Origin: Haemonchus contortus | Lineage: Eukaryota; Nematoda; Chromadorea; Rhabditida; Trichostrongylidae | Length of the DNA stretch: 64,000 nt | Assembly: GCA_000469685.2 (NCBI GenBank) | Contig: LS997562.1 | Span: forward strand, 21,457,974 to 21,521,973 | Direction of reading: 5' to 3' | Shown: positions 1 through 12,936 of the stretch, piece after piece | How positions within the stretch are numbered: the stretch's first letter is position 1 | Layout of the letters: every line of letters begins with the position of its first letter | The notes under the pieces: generated by a model | The model's input: only the letters and a program-made list of their open reading frames with translations | What the model was told of the DNA's origin: nothing | The model's database searches: none | Program-made: the position numbers and the translations under genes

Positions 1-850
1 ATGCCTACTCACAGCTGATTGTACTAGAATAGGAATGCGACTGGAAGGACGACTTTTTCGTTGTTCGAAATTTGCTACTGCCACATGAATCTAATAATTA
101 AATGAGAAGAAGGGAGCTATTGGGTACTGATGTTTTTTTGGCAACTGCCCGCATGTGCAGCAGTACCTAGACTGATCAAATGGACAGATCCAGAGGGGAG
201 GGGGGGTGGTGCGACTTTTCGCGTCTGGGTTTATAGAAGTCCGTCATAAAATGCCTGTTTCAGTTTGCGAATTCATCCAAAACTGCTTCTAGCCAATCCA
301 AGCCAGTGAATCCACTAATGACCAACCTGAATTTGGTTTGAGTTTTGAGTTTCACAAGGTTTCATAAAGGAAATGTTGCTATGAATAGTCCCTAAGAGAA
401 ACAAATGAGAAAGTAAGGAGTCCAACCATCGCACCCTGTATGGAAGAAGCGAAACGATTGTCCCCCACAAGCACTAGGCTGTTACAGTAACCCGGCCATG
501 CAACTTGGCTCGAATGGCAGTAATGCAAGACACTCCTCCAGAACGAATCCAATCAAATATTATACCTTTCACTGAGTTTACGTGGCACACGTGGCGGGTT
601 AAGGATTGCTGTACTCAAATAGGGTTATGCCGTGAAATTAAATATGTCGTCTGTGAGAATCTGCGTCTACTACATTTCATTTCACCTCGAGGTCAGTGTG
701 AGGATCAAGTGCCCTCAATGAATTTCTTTCATGCGTATCAAACATGAGTCCGCCGGGGCCCAGGGAAGTAGAAAGTGCTCCGCGGAGAATGGTCGCGCCG
801 CCGCTTGAGCGTCCTCTTGCAGCCGCGAGAAGATTAGACACTTTACAGGA
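1..850. other. intergenic, no gene seen
   Basis: No open frame here has splice-compatible neighbours or a recognisable protein pattern. The longest frame (505-747, +) has no coding character that I can defend. The stretch ends where the left terminal inverted repeat of the next element begins. Confidence 0.5.
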
Positions 851-1999
851 ACGCAATTAAATCTCGCCACCGGCTGCCGTTTGAATTACTTTCCCGCGCG
901 CGAATATTTGAATGGGCTTTCATGGACTGTCACTGGAGCACATTATATCTCTACGAAGCGAATGCGTAGATGTATATTGTGTTGTATATGTGACCTTCTC
1001 CGCTACGTTACGAGTAACGAGGAGTAGGGTCGTGGGAGCCTACCACTTTGTTACGAACTCTAATGAAAAGGGCATACAACAAAGGTGAGGAGGGGACTTT
1101 TCACCGCATTAAGAGCCAGTGGTCAGTAGGGGTTATCCTTTGCTTTCCAATGTCTGCCTTGTCTTCGGAATATCTTTCCCAACTCCAAGTTCGAATTTTT
1201 TCTGCATTGAAGTAACTTGCTTAGCTTTCACTCTGGGGTATGCCTCAGTTCTTCTACCATCGCAAGTGGTGACAGTATCAGATGCCAAACATCGACCAAC
1301 CGCAGACGAGCCATTTTTGATCGTTCTGTATAAAATATCCATGTGAATTTCAATGACTAAGTATGAGATGCAGTGAGGTCGTCACTGATCCTTCACATGG
1401 TTCTCTCTCCACGGAGGTGCAAATAGTGCTCAGTGGTTGATTATCCTGAGTATCCTGGAACTTCGATTCAAGAAGAAACCCTATTTCGTTGCAGCCTTGG
1501 CGACTAACTAAACAGGGAAAACAGAAATGGATGAAAAATAAATGCTTTTGCATAAAAAAACGAGATCCATCCAGTCCACCAAGTTCGCCTTTGCTCGGAA
1601 TACGATGAACACAGAAATACCGCAAGCGATGTTATATCTGATTGTTCTAATAATGCTTTTGTGAGAAACACACGTAACATAATCACCTGTTTCAGTTCTG
1701 GAGGGCGATGCCTACCCTGACTTACGGCATAGTAGAAGTTCAAATTTCAAATGCCACATCAATTTCAATTATGCCCCTCTACAATCACTTCAGTGCTCCC
1801 GAAGTCGATTATATGATCGTAGGGCTTGCCGAAGAGAACGATATTTTGGTTTTTTATATCGGTTTGATACTTCGCAAGCCATTCTACCCAGTGTGGTTTA
1901 CGCGAAGCTGGCTTTAATACTATCACGTGGTTTCAAATTCAAACATCCGCGCGCGGGAAAGTAATTCAAACGGCAGCCGGTGGCGAGATTTAATCGCGT
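851..1999. mobile_element. non-autonomous DNA element with 52-bp terminal inverted repeats
   Basis: The left arm (about 851-902) and right arm (about 1948-1999) are inverted copies. They share a core reading CTCGCCACCGGCTGCCGTTT followed by GAATTACTTTCCCGCGCGCG. They differ at only about one position over some 52 bases. The roughly 1.05 kb between them holds only short frames with no transposase motif, so this is either a non-autonomous (MITE-like) copy or an internally deleted one. I could not fix a target-site duplication. The right end lies about 120 bp upstream of the mdt-1.1 start codon, and the arm contains TTTCCCGC, an E2F-like string, so it could carry promoter activity; that is inference. 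Confidence 0.65.
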
Positions 2000-2119
2000 T
2001 CACTTTACAGTTGTTTGACAAAGTTCACCAATCGACTTCCACTCCCCTTACTTTCCCTCTGGTTCATATTTTTTTGATGGTTTTGGACCCCTTGTCGTGA
2101 TATCTGCTATAGCTTCGTT

Positions 2120-5100
2120 ATGGTCGTGGCAAAAGATCTTGAGGATGGGTTCGATTTGGATAAAATCGATGCCGAAATTAAAATTGAGAAGATTCGTCAA
2201 ACAGCATCAAAATTGTCTTGGGATGGCTTCCAACAAGCTCTTCGGCGGAACCTTATGGTTAGTTTTGTATATATCCGGTTTGTTGGATGATTCTTCCATG
2301 ATTGTTAATCTGAAGGCCCACAGAGCTTTTAGTCCCTATACCTTTACTTATTTCAGGAAAAACGTTTCGTTTTCGATACTGAAGGGCGAATTGATTTGAT
2401 TCAAGCTATATCCACAATCAGGCGTAATTTGCCAGGTAAGCACACATTGAACCATTCTACATTGAATTATAAGATGTGAAATGATAAGAACCAAAATGCA
2501 CCGGTAGCACCGCCTTTTGCTTACATTGTAACTTGTGATGGACTTCTATAGTGAAAGCTCTTATGCGGAAAGTGTAACAATACCGAATATATGAGGTAAA
2601 ATGCAGTGTAAATGTGTTTCCATGGAAATCTGTGGAGACCATGTTCACGATATTCCGCGGTCTACAAGCTTTTTTTTGCGGTTTTTGCAAATTGTTTCTG
2701 TCCAACATTTTCAACTTTTGGGCAAAAGAATTTTTCTCCTCAAAAGTATTGCGGATAGTCACCGTAGGCGGATAGGACCTGAAAATATAATATTGAACTC
2801 CTTATTGTACGCGTACCTTGTATAGGCATAAAAGGATTCAGAAATTACTGCTTGCGCGTTTCAATTGCACTAAATGAGGTGCCTTCTATTTCACATTTGA
2901 CATCACTACGACCTCAATTTCCTGTTTTTATCCCTTCTCTTTTTCAATCATTTATTTTCAGTTGATAAAAACGCGGAATTACCAGTGAGGTTGAAACAGC
3001 TATCCGACAGTTTAGAGTAAGTCAATAATTCTTATTCAAATGCACAACAAGGCTCAGTATTAGGTTTATAGTCATATACGAACATTTGAAAGTTGGAAAG
3101 AGTTTATTAGCCTTTTCCTTCCATAAAAAAATGTGTATTTTGAATAAATAAATAAAGGACGGGATCTTGTTCTCGCTCTCGTGTTGCTTCTCGTTTGATA
3201 TCCTAGTTCCTAAACGAATCTTTTTTCAGATGTGTTCTGACTTTACAACAAGGTGTAGCCCTCATGAAAAACTATGATATTACTATAGAGTTTACCTTCG
3301 ATGGTGATGAAGTAGGTTACGCTTCTACTGCTTCTTTCCTATAGAAAGACCTTATTTTAACAATGAACACTCTCAGGTAACCTCGTGTAAAATTGGATAT
3401 TTTGGCAAGCCTGCAGTTGTTTGCGACGATGCTGTCCAATTAATAAAAAGTGGAGATTATGGAAAATTGCGAGGGAACATTTTTTCTGTATTGGCAACGA
3501 TACCAAGCAATATCACAGCGTATGTTCTTCGTCTTGATTCCACGTTCAACAGCTGACTTGAAGTAGAACTTCTGTGTTTTAGTGCTGAGAAGAACATCTG
3601 TGTTAATGCTATCGATACATTCGAAGGCTTTCTCTCAGCCTCCTGTGGTGTGAGTCCATCATTTGAAACCATTGGAACTCTACCATACGGATTTCTGCTG
3701 TATCGTACGCCACTGCGACCGGCAAAAATATTTTATACTGTCGAGCCAAGCTATGTTGTTGCCAAGAAAAAACCTCAGTTAGAACTTTCAGGTTAGTTTT
3801 TTTTTTGAGCGAATCTAATTTTTTAATAAGAGCCACCTACCGGGCGCCCCCTCCCTTATTGAAGATTCCTATTACTCTTGCTTTGTTGTACATCGTCCGT
3901 TATTCCATCAACTGACTTTTTAATATTAATGTGGTCGCATAAATTCTTTTTTTTTCAGACTTCGACAACCTTGACCATATGGAGTTAGCGGTAGTTAGCC
4001 TTGATAAGGAAATACAGCTCCCAGCGGGAGATTCACGGTGTGTTCGTTATTTTGCACAATGCATAGAATACTTTCTTCTAATCGAACTGGCTTTTCATGT
4101 GCATCGTTTCTGGGTTTCTAATCCAACACATTCTTTTCGCATTTCTTCTGAATACGTTTTTTTGCATCATCAGAGCTACGCTTCCTTTTTCCAAGCTTCT
4201 TATATAAATGAAAAAATACCCATTTTCAGCAATCCTTGGTCCTCAGTTTCTGCTTGCAAGGCCGGTTTCCAGCTGCGTTTTTCGTCGCCAATGCTGTTTA
4301 GCTATGGCATGTGGCGGCGTTTGGAACGCCATTTGGCAAGACCTGCTGCTGTGAAGGAAAACGTCAACTTGTACCGATACATGAGTGGTTTCAAATTTGA
4401 GGTAAGTTTATTAATCAGATTTTTAAAGGTACATGGCAAATCCGTCGCTAGGAAAACGGCCCTTGGATGCTGAATAGTTCGGCCCATACACTGCCTAATA
4501 GGTAGCATGATCATCGGCCCATGGGAGTACTCAACCTATAATCGGGGTTGATTCGCTCGTTCTTCTGCTTTGGATGTCCCAGCACGTTTTTTTTTTCGTA
4601 CAAACGCGATTTCATAAACTTCTTTTAGCAATCTGAGCTGGTGATGCGGACTTGCTTCCCGCAGCCCTATCGTCAACATTGGTACACAGTATGCACTAAT
4701 TCTCTTCTCGAAGAGAGAGACTGCGTCATTTCTGAAATTTGTATAGGAAATGGCTCGGAGCTTGCGGAGGTGAGTATGGTTGATGTAATATCTTTATTTC
4801 TGTCTTGAAGCCATTGCCAAAGATGGAAAGCGCGACATGTGACAAGCAGAGGGCCATCTTCTATCATTACACGAATTATGGAAAAACGATGAAACTAAGC
4901 TTGTTATGCTTATTTGTGGCAATTTGAAACTTCGGTTTCAGATAGTATCCATCGTCCGAGCACAAGCAATACATAATAGCCTGTGGGAATCGCTGTTAGC
5001 CATGACTAGCGGGAAATGGAAGGAAGGACAACCTCACGTTGACATTCGTATCGTACCTTCAGCAGCTCGATACGAACTTTCATTCTGTGTAGCTAATAAA

Positions 5101-8100
5101 ATGTACCTGGGTGAGTTCTTTCCCTTTCCTTTCCCTCAGTGTTTCCGGCCTAAATCTTTGCTCCCGGTAGCAGTAATGTATTGTTTGTGAGCTCAAACTT
5201 TTTGACGAAACTTCCCGAACATCTCAAATTCGTTCGAAAAACACTAGATTTTGTCAACAAGTGATGTGTTTATAGTTCGTATTGAATTGACTCGCGAATT
5301 CGAATGGATTGGTAGCGTCGAGGATTCGAATGGTGTCCCCGTGCGTGTCGACCTTAATTCTATGCTAACGACAAGGATCAACAAGTAAGATCTAAAAGAA
5401 TATTAGAATCATTTATATCCGTATTATCACTAGAATAATAGTCCAAGGTAGCGCTACCAACATTTGCTACGTTATGCAAATAAGTATGGAATCTGGCTCT
5501 GTTATGCGGAACGCATTTTAATAAGGTTCATTCAGGGTTTCTCTGCTATTAACCCTTTCCGAGTTTTGTGTACAACTGGCCAGATGCAATAGGCAGACGA
5601 TAGCGCACTTGTTGAGTAATCTTTACAAAGTGTTATCGAATAGGGGATCAACGAAGAACTTGAAAGCGAAAGAAATCCCAAACGAAGTACAAATGATCAA
5701 AGTAAAGCATGGGTTGTGCAGTGGGCCAAGACGTCAAATTGATCTGATCTCTGGAAATAAGTGACCCTGAAAGTGAAGGTCTCTTGGTGATACCAGTAAT
5801 TTTTTTGAAGAAATTCCCGAAACCTCATAGGAGCGGATAAGAAATTGTGTAGGGCTAAAAGTAAGTATCTAAATGTGCTCTTTCTATAGAAGGGTGTTTT
5901 TCCAGAATCTTCCTTTTTCTTGTTCTTTTGATGTATTTACTTCTCTTTTCATAATTCTTATTATAGAACTCGCTCTATTCCTGTTTCGATGGTACGAGTG
6001 CTCAAGGAGCTGGGATGTGAAGATGTCCGCAGTGACGAAATAAGTGCAGAACAAACTGCTATGGAAGTGGATAATGAATCATGTGTATCAGGCATGGATA
6101 AAGTTGGCACTGCTTGGTTGCCATTGTTGAACAGAAGCAAAGATTCAAAGAAACCACTTCGAGCATGTGTGCCTGAATTCACCTTCGAGGTGCATTCTGT
6201 GCCATTAGCTACACCTGGTGGACTTCTTGCTTCTTACAAAGAGATAACAACCGAGAGCGGTACTCGTCCACCGGCTGCTGCCCGAGCAGAAGCTCGTACT
6301 CAGCGTGTACAGTCTGACACTGCTCTTGCGATATCAGACCTGGTATGGAACTTAATACAACTGTGGCAAAAGTGACAAGAAGGTGGTAACCTGAGAAAGT
6401 TTCAACAAACTGCTCCGGCCTGATAATATTTAAAAAAAGTTCTGTACAGTCCTCTATTTTCAAGATATTCTCACACAAAGATTTCGGTAGGGGCCACGGA
6501 TAACCCATACGGTCTTCATTTATAATGCGAGGCCACTACACAGCACCACCTTCTGATGTCACTTTTGTCACTAAACCGAGCCCCTGACGTCAGATTATCA
6601 TCATATTTCGATAATGGCTAAGGAAGAAATTCTATTTAATTTCAAAAGAGTGAATTTACTCCGGATCGCTGATCCATGTAAAGCAGTAATCAAATACAAA
6701 GCCTCGAAATTGATGAACATCAAACGTCAACTTGTTCGTAACGTCCTGACGGTGCCTGAACCGGTTGAGTGTAATCTACAAACCTTGCAGGAGGCGATAT
6801 GTCAGTTAGCTGACGGCATGGATGATGATAACAAAACACCGACGCCATTACTATCGAATCGGCACTCAACCAGTCCAGCACCGTCACGTCCAACCGGATG
6901 TGTCAGTGGCAGCGGTCCAGGCAGTGGTGTACCACAGTTAAGCCCCCTGGAAACGGTTCGATTGAAAATGACGGTGAGTGTTGTTGTTCGCTGCTGTCGA
7001 TTTCCTAATTACCCCTCGACGTCACAGAAAGGATTTTGAATTTTAATTTTATGCTAACACTGAAACACACCTCAATTGTACTAGCTGGAAAGTGGAAAAC
7101 TATAACGGATGTTAAAGACTGATTTTCACAGGGTTGTACTACCATTAGTGACAGTGATATAAATGATTCAAACAGGATATACACGAGGCGAGTGCTTCCC
7201 GAACACGAAGGCATGCGTAGCATGGATTTTTCACGTCCACGGGCTAGCGACTTCGGAGAATGATGACAGAGCATCTAACATTGCAAGCGTTTCAAAGAAA
7301 AAGTGCCAGTTTCCAACGTCGATGATTAGACTTGTGATAGAGAGCGTAGTTGGTACCAAGGTATTACAGTTTCCCAACAGATCCCATGTAGAACAGGTCT
7401 TGAAGTATCATGGTTTTCTTCTCCTATTAGTTGTGAGAATTGGTTTTGTGAGGCACAATTCTTAACTAGCCACATCCAGGACAAATCTTTAATGGTCATC
7501 AAAGTCACCTTTAAATGGTCATGAAACGTCGCGTGCCTTTCGAACCTGCCATTATTACTTTACGGGTTCTTTCATACCCATATTTCGATCCATCTAAAGT
7601 ACTCAAGCATATATGAGTCACTAGCAAGAGTTAAAAGCTAGAAACTGGTCTCGAACCAGCAGCTTATTGTTAATTGACTTCTCTGTCAATCCGTCCTTGA
7701 GATGGGCTCGTACTCAAGAGGATGCTCATTAATAAGATTTGAATATAATCAGATTTGTGGGTCAAGCTTGAGCTCGAGCTCTCTTCATTACGAAACTTAT
7801 GGAAATACTGAAGATCGCTCGGACTTTTCACTGTTTCTGCTCTCGTGTTATTTACAGCCATTCATGACGGCATACCTAAGTTTTTGTTCGTTCTAATGAA
7901 ATGATATCCCTCATTTAAATTTGATTGCAAGAGTTAATTCCGAAATCAACGATAGTTCCATTTTTTAGCACAGTGTCGGTGCGGCAGCGGCTGTTGGACT
8001 TGCATCCGCCACTCCTGATGTTTTTGAGTTCGCCGACGATCGTTCCGTAGGTAGTGGATCGGCCTATCCTTCACCATCGCCGCAGTACACTCCATTTGCG

Positions 8101-11100
8101 TACGGTGCCGTTGGAAGCCCGATTTCTGGCCAGTCCATGAGAGGAAGTAAGATTTCATGTAGTTACTGTTTTGGTACCTTACTATTGCACTTTCTACGAA
8201 CCCCCATTTCTTACGAAGTGTATAATGTCGGTCAAGAGGGATATGAATCCAAAACGACGAATTCGAAAGTGGTTACTCTAAAGCTAGTTTAGCCGTAACC
8301 AAGCGACGTCCACGAGCTCGAAAAACTGCCAACATGGGAGATCGAATGGGCGATCTACAACAGACAATGGGGAAGGATCCTGCATTGGCCGGTATTCCAA
8401 CTCGAAAGCCTCGCGGTACGAATTCCATCTATTTTCTTTTCTTTTGAAATGGCGCTCTGTATTGTGGCCATTTAGCTCCGTTGCATGATCATCTATGTAA
8501 TTAATGACAAAGATGCAGTCGTATCTGCTAAAAATTATGGGAAATACCTTATTTTCTGTTTACTCTCGGCATTGTCCTTCTTATTGCCCATCAAACTATG
8601 CATCCTTTTGTAATGGCATACTTCAGTTCGCTTTTCCCATAATCGTAACCTTGGTGATATTTTCAGGAAAAACTGGAGTACGTCGTCCGCGAGGCTCTCG
8701 TAAGGCGGCGTTAGCAATGTCGCATGCCGAACTGGAAATGCAGCAGCGAGTGCCACCTCCATTGCAGAGATCGTACAGTGACTTCGAACAAATGTCTAAT
8801 CCAGGTGAGTGATGCTGTATAACAACAGTGATAGATGTCTTTTGCCGAACAAATCATTTTGGAAGGTATGCTTGGAGTCTCAACATCTCCTTATGTTGAC
8901 ACCGAATCGGATGACGAATGTGATCCTCCACCACCGCCGAAATCATTGGGTATGTTTCCGTCGCGTTCGCCAGTGACAAGTCAAGTTGCAACGACTTCAG
9001 CTACAAACAGCCCTTCACATGTGAGTTTTTTTTTTGGGAATGCCAAGTAGTGGCTAAAGAAGGTTTTAAGTTGAAAAAGGTCCTACAGTATCTCCCGAAA
9101 GGCATCGTAAGTTTTCAGTCAATGAGTCCCCTGTGTGCTCCGGTTGGTACGCCGTCGTCCTCTACACTTCCTCCTCCATCTCCACTCGCAGCAGCTTCAC
9201 CATCAGTAAGCCAGCCTGCTCCGCTGCCTTCGCCGCGATCATGTCAACCGAGAAAGACCAGTCTTGATGCGGTTGTAGGGAGGCTAAAAACGTCAGCGCC
9301 ATCCCAAGCTACACCTCCCCCGAAGAGAAGCGTTTTCAAGTGAGTAGAGGAGTCAGTTGTCTTTGGGTTTGATTGGAGCAGGGAGAGTTTATGGTAATAT
9401 AAGTCTCTAGCATGTTTTTTCAGCGATCTCTATGACGATGGAACAGAATCCCCTCCGCCACCTGAAGAACGCATATCGGCAGCGTCTACGGTGGCTTCAA
9501 CCCCTCTTTCAAGCACATCCGTCAGTGCATCGCCTTTACAGTCTATCACAGTCACTGCCCAGGTAATTTCTTTCTAGTGCGATTATTGGAAAGCGATAAA
9601 TTTATTATGCGGAGGATTCGCGGACCTTTTTTTATGACATAATTTATTGCGCGGGCATATTCGAATCATTGACTCAACAGGACTCGTGCTCTGAACTCTT
9701 CTTATGAACTTTTTAAGCTACTGCATGCAAGTAGCTGTGATGCTTCAAAAGTTGGCACGTTGGTTTTTTGATTTTATAGTATACAGCCTTATTACTAGCT
9801 TCAATATGAAAGCGTTTATGGGCCGTTGCAATACGGAGCGGAAAGAAGTTTTCAAGTCTTTCAATATATATATAAATAAATATAAATATAAATAATAATA
9901 TATAATAATAAATATAAATATATACATCAGGTTCCCCAAGCTTAAGCTTTCATTGACTCGCTGCGAAGTTTAGACACAAGTGATGCTATCAACTGTATAA
10001 CTGGAGCTCGCCCTCTTTTGCCTGAATTGACCTTTCCATTCCTATTTCTTTAGCTGAATGCAATTGTTATTGAGATAGCAAAGGCCTAAGGGACCGCTTC
10101 TACCGAAGTATTTCTAGGCAAGCACCTCATCACCACGAATTTCCTCGGAATCAGGACGGGATCAGGCACCGTCAGCTGAGGGATCTCAGAATACTACACC
10201 CACTGTCAAGATTGAAGGCGCCAGCAAGCTGATATTGAAGGTAATTTCGCTTCTAACTGTAAAATATTGTAACGTTTCTAGGCCATTTTCAGATTCCCAA
10301 AGTACCTTCACGTGCATCCCCTTCAGTCGATGCGCAGAAGACCAAGTCGATACCTATGCAAGCAATGCCGAAACTTGAGAAACAGGAAAAGAAACGAGAT
10401 AAAGAGAAGAAGGAAGGGCATAAGGTTTGATTTCTTGAAAGGACTATTGAGCTCCACAGTTTCACTCCGTCATATGGACCGGAAACTTTTCAACACAATG
10501 CTTCGGAAGATGTTACCGACGGCATAACATGATATTGAATTTTTAGGAAAGGTCTAAAGACAAATCAGATGAATCTCGGAGACAGAAGAGGAAGGCTGAA
10601 GGGAAAGAGAAGGATCGCGAGCATAAGAGGCACAAGGTAATTTTTTATTGTACTCTGTAGTAGGAGACGGTCCCTATGCGATACCTCATAGCAAATGCCG
10701 TGAACTTCCGTCATAAAGAGTTTTCCTTAGTGAGAGCTGTGACAGTATGGAGATCTCCTCAGCAGCGACGAACTAACGTCGAACCAAAAAAGATTCCAGC
10801 TTGATATTGAAGGGATTTGTTATGAGGGCATTTGTAAAGAGCTTTAGTCATTCGGAAAGGAGTGTGTTCGTAATTTTCATGTAACTATCTGGATCTAATT
10901 GTAAGTTGTGGACTGTTTTATTCATGTTTCCGATGTGGGAGACTTACATTCTCTCAGAATAGTATGTCCAAGGATGAGCTCGATTGTTTTTTCGGGAGGG
11001 GGGGGGGGGGGGTGAGCGATAGAATAAATGCTCAATGTATTCGTACATATGCTTGCCGAAATAGTGATGAAAGTGCCGTTACGACGTTACGACTAAATGT

Positions 11101-12936
11101 TGCAGTGAACACCATGACTAAACCCTTCCGAAAGGACAATATGAAACAAATAATGCAAAAAAAAAGATGTGTAAATGGAGTAAAATTCTGCTTAGGCCCT
11201 CAGAGGGACTCACCTCACTGAAATCCATTTTCCCATTTTTGGGAGCAAAACATAAAGAGGGACTCTTTTCCCGACGAAAAGATTACCATGATTATGGGTG
11301 CTCACGAAAGCCAGAAAATTCTATAGCTTGGTCCATTTTTCCGGAATAGCCATTGAAATGCCTCTTGTATTACAACTTTCAGACGTCGAATGCAACATCG
11401 ACTTTCGACGTTAATGCAAGTGGTAGCACAGCTGCTGGTAATTCTTCTTCAAAGACCACCCCTACTGCGCCGTTGCCTTTCGGTTTCGTTGGAAGTTTGA
11501 AAAATTTCAAAATTCCTAAGGTTGGTTACTGATTGTTCTTAGACGGCAACGATGGATTTCATACTTTGTTCGGATACGTTTCTATTTCATTCTTCTATAG
11601 GTTTTTTTCTAATCAATATTCATTTGGGGAAGTTTTGTGGAATTATTAAGAGTTTTACGCCCCTAGTTTTCAGATAGCTTCACCAATATAAGATTAATTT
11701 CAGCGTGAAGAAGTGAAGGAGACTACGAAAGAAAGGGAAGCACCACCTCAAAATCCGACACAGCAAGCTACACCAACGCCACCGCCTCTTCCAAGTTTGT
11801 TCCATTCTAAGACTATATTACCTATGCTAATTCCCCAACACTTTAGCCCCAGCACCTAATCCTCCTCCTCTACCGGCGAAATCCTCTATGCCGAGGAAAA
11901 ATTCAGGACCAATACCGCCACCTCCGATGATCCCTCTACCTCGACAACCATTGCTCAGCACTCCGCCATCCGGTCCACCAGGAATGCCTATGGGCGTTGG
12001 TCCTATGAGAAAACCGCCTACTCTTCCCGATCACAGAGACAGAAGGTGGGTGCGAAATCGAAGAAATTTCATTCTTTTCGCTGAAATCTTGGGTTCCCTC
12101 CCACAAAATTTTGTACTGAGCAATTCAAGTCTCTTCCTGAAAATAACTTTTGAAGGCCATCAATGATTGGTGCTCCTCCATTCCGGGGAAACATGTCATC
12201 GATACCATTGCCGAAAGGTCCACCGCCACCTCAGGCTACTCCAACTGGAGGTGGCACCTGGATACGCCCGCCGTCACACATTCCCACGCAAAATATCCGG
12301 TAAGAATGTTTGTTATCAAAACTTTGTTCAAACAACTGGTTTTGCAGTGTCTATTCTAAATTTAGCGAGACAATGCTTTTGAAAACATATTATATGAGAG
12401 GAGCGATATGAAGAGGGCTTTTTTTTAGATTAGGCTAACTCCATTTATCTCTGAAGACCATGGTTTCAAAGTTTGATTGAAGCCGCCAAATGTGCTCATT
12501 ATTGTTTCCATCCTACACGGCTATATGGGGTGGTATTCTGTGAAAGGGGAACTTCACCCTGCCCGCGAAATTCTTGGAGTTGTCACTATGCTTATGTTGA
12601 CTAAAGTTCGAGTGTGAAAGGCCTTTTTCCCTCTCTTCAGAACTACATATTAGCAGGGAGCCAATAATAATAGATGTTGCCAAACCTTATAATCGCCTAC
12701 AAAGGGAGGTTTCCTGGGCAGCTGCTGTTCAGTGCATTTGTATTGACATGCAAAGCGCTAAAAAGAGAGACTTTCTTTAAAAACAATGCAACTTTTCTCT
12801 TTTTTATTATTCTGAATGTGCTTCACAAACTATGTTTGCATTTGTTTACAGATCTCCATCTCCTGATCCGAATGCAATGCAGATCGATGACGACTTGAAT
12901 AGTCCGGAAGATTCGTTAAGGATTGCTGATGACTGA
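2120..12936 (+). CDS. mdt-1.1: Mediator complex subunit 1 (MED1), nematode mdt-1.1/sop-3 type
   Basis: MED1 is the Mediator subunit that contacts nuclear receptors and other activators in the nucleus. Exons by splice signal and phase: 2120-2257, 2357-2435, 2962-3016, 3230-3311, 3377-3519, 3583-3791, 3959-4037, 4230-4401, 4629-4769, 4942-5110, 5276-5384, 5967-6342, about 6791-6973, 7969-8146, 8293-8415, 8667-8804, 8866-9020, 9119-9339, 9424-9562, 10118-10240, 10293-10424, 10547-10636, 11383-11520, 11704-11794, 11847-12045, 12156-12299, 12852-12936. All phases join. The product is about 1,300 residues. The N-terminal third matches the MED1 domain (MEKRFVF near the start; PLRPAKIFYTVEPSYVV, like the human LKYYVSPSD block). 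The tail is Ser/Pro/Lys-rich, with RKTSLDAVVGRLK (human RKPSLTAVIDKLK) and an acidic DDDL near the stop. ATG 2120 is the first Met after an in-frame stop. The start of exon 13 is uncertain: it may extend back to about 6614. Exon 17 uses a GAAG acceptor. Confidence 0.88.
8293..8804 (+). other. AT-hook-like basic patches in MED1
   Basis: Exons 15 and 16 of the MED1 gene (8293-8415 and 8667-8804) encode two closely spaced Arg/Pro clusters, KRRPRARK and GVRRPRGSRK. They resemble the Arg-Gly/Arg-Pro core of AT-hook DNA-binding motifs. The likeness is by eye only. Low-complexity basic linkers are common in MED1 tails, so DNA binding is inference. Confidence 0.35.
9866..9928. repeat. AT-rich simple repeat in MED1 intron
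   Basis: About 60 bases of irregular ATATAAATA units lie in the intron between the exons ending at 9562 and starting at 10118. It is a microsatellite-like tract without coding content. Confidence 0.85.
10998..11012. repeat. G homopolymer, 15 bases
   Basis: An uninterrupted run of 15 G lies within the 746-bp MED1 intron (10637-11382). Runs of this length are prone to length error in assemblies. Confidence 0.9.

Noticed and set aside
3979..4473. A 164-codon single frame across the MED1 exons at 3959 and 4230
   Set aside because: It reads through an intron with proper GT..TTTTCAG borders; the spliced reading keeps phase and MED1 likeness.
10293..10527. A 71-codon + frame starting at 10312
   Set aside because: It is a shadow of the MED1 exon 10293-10424 in another frame.
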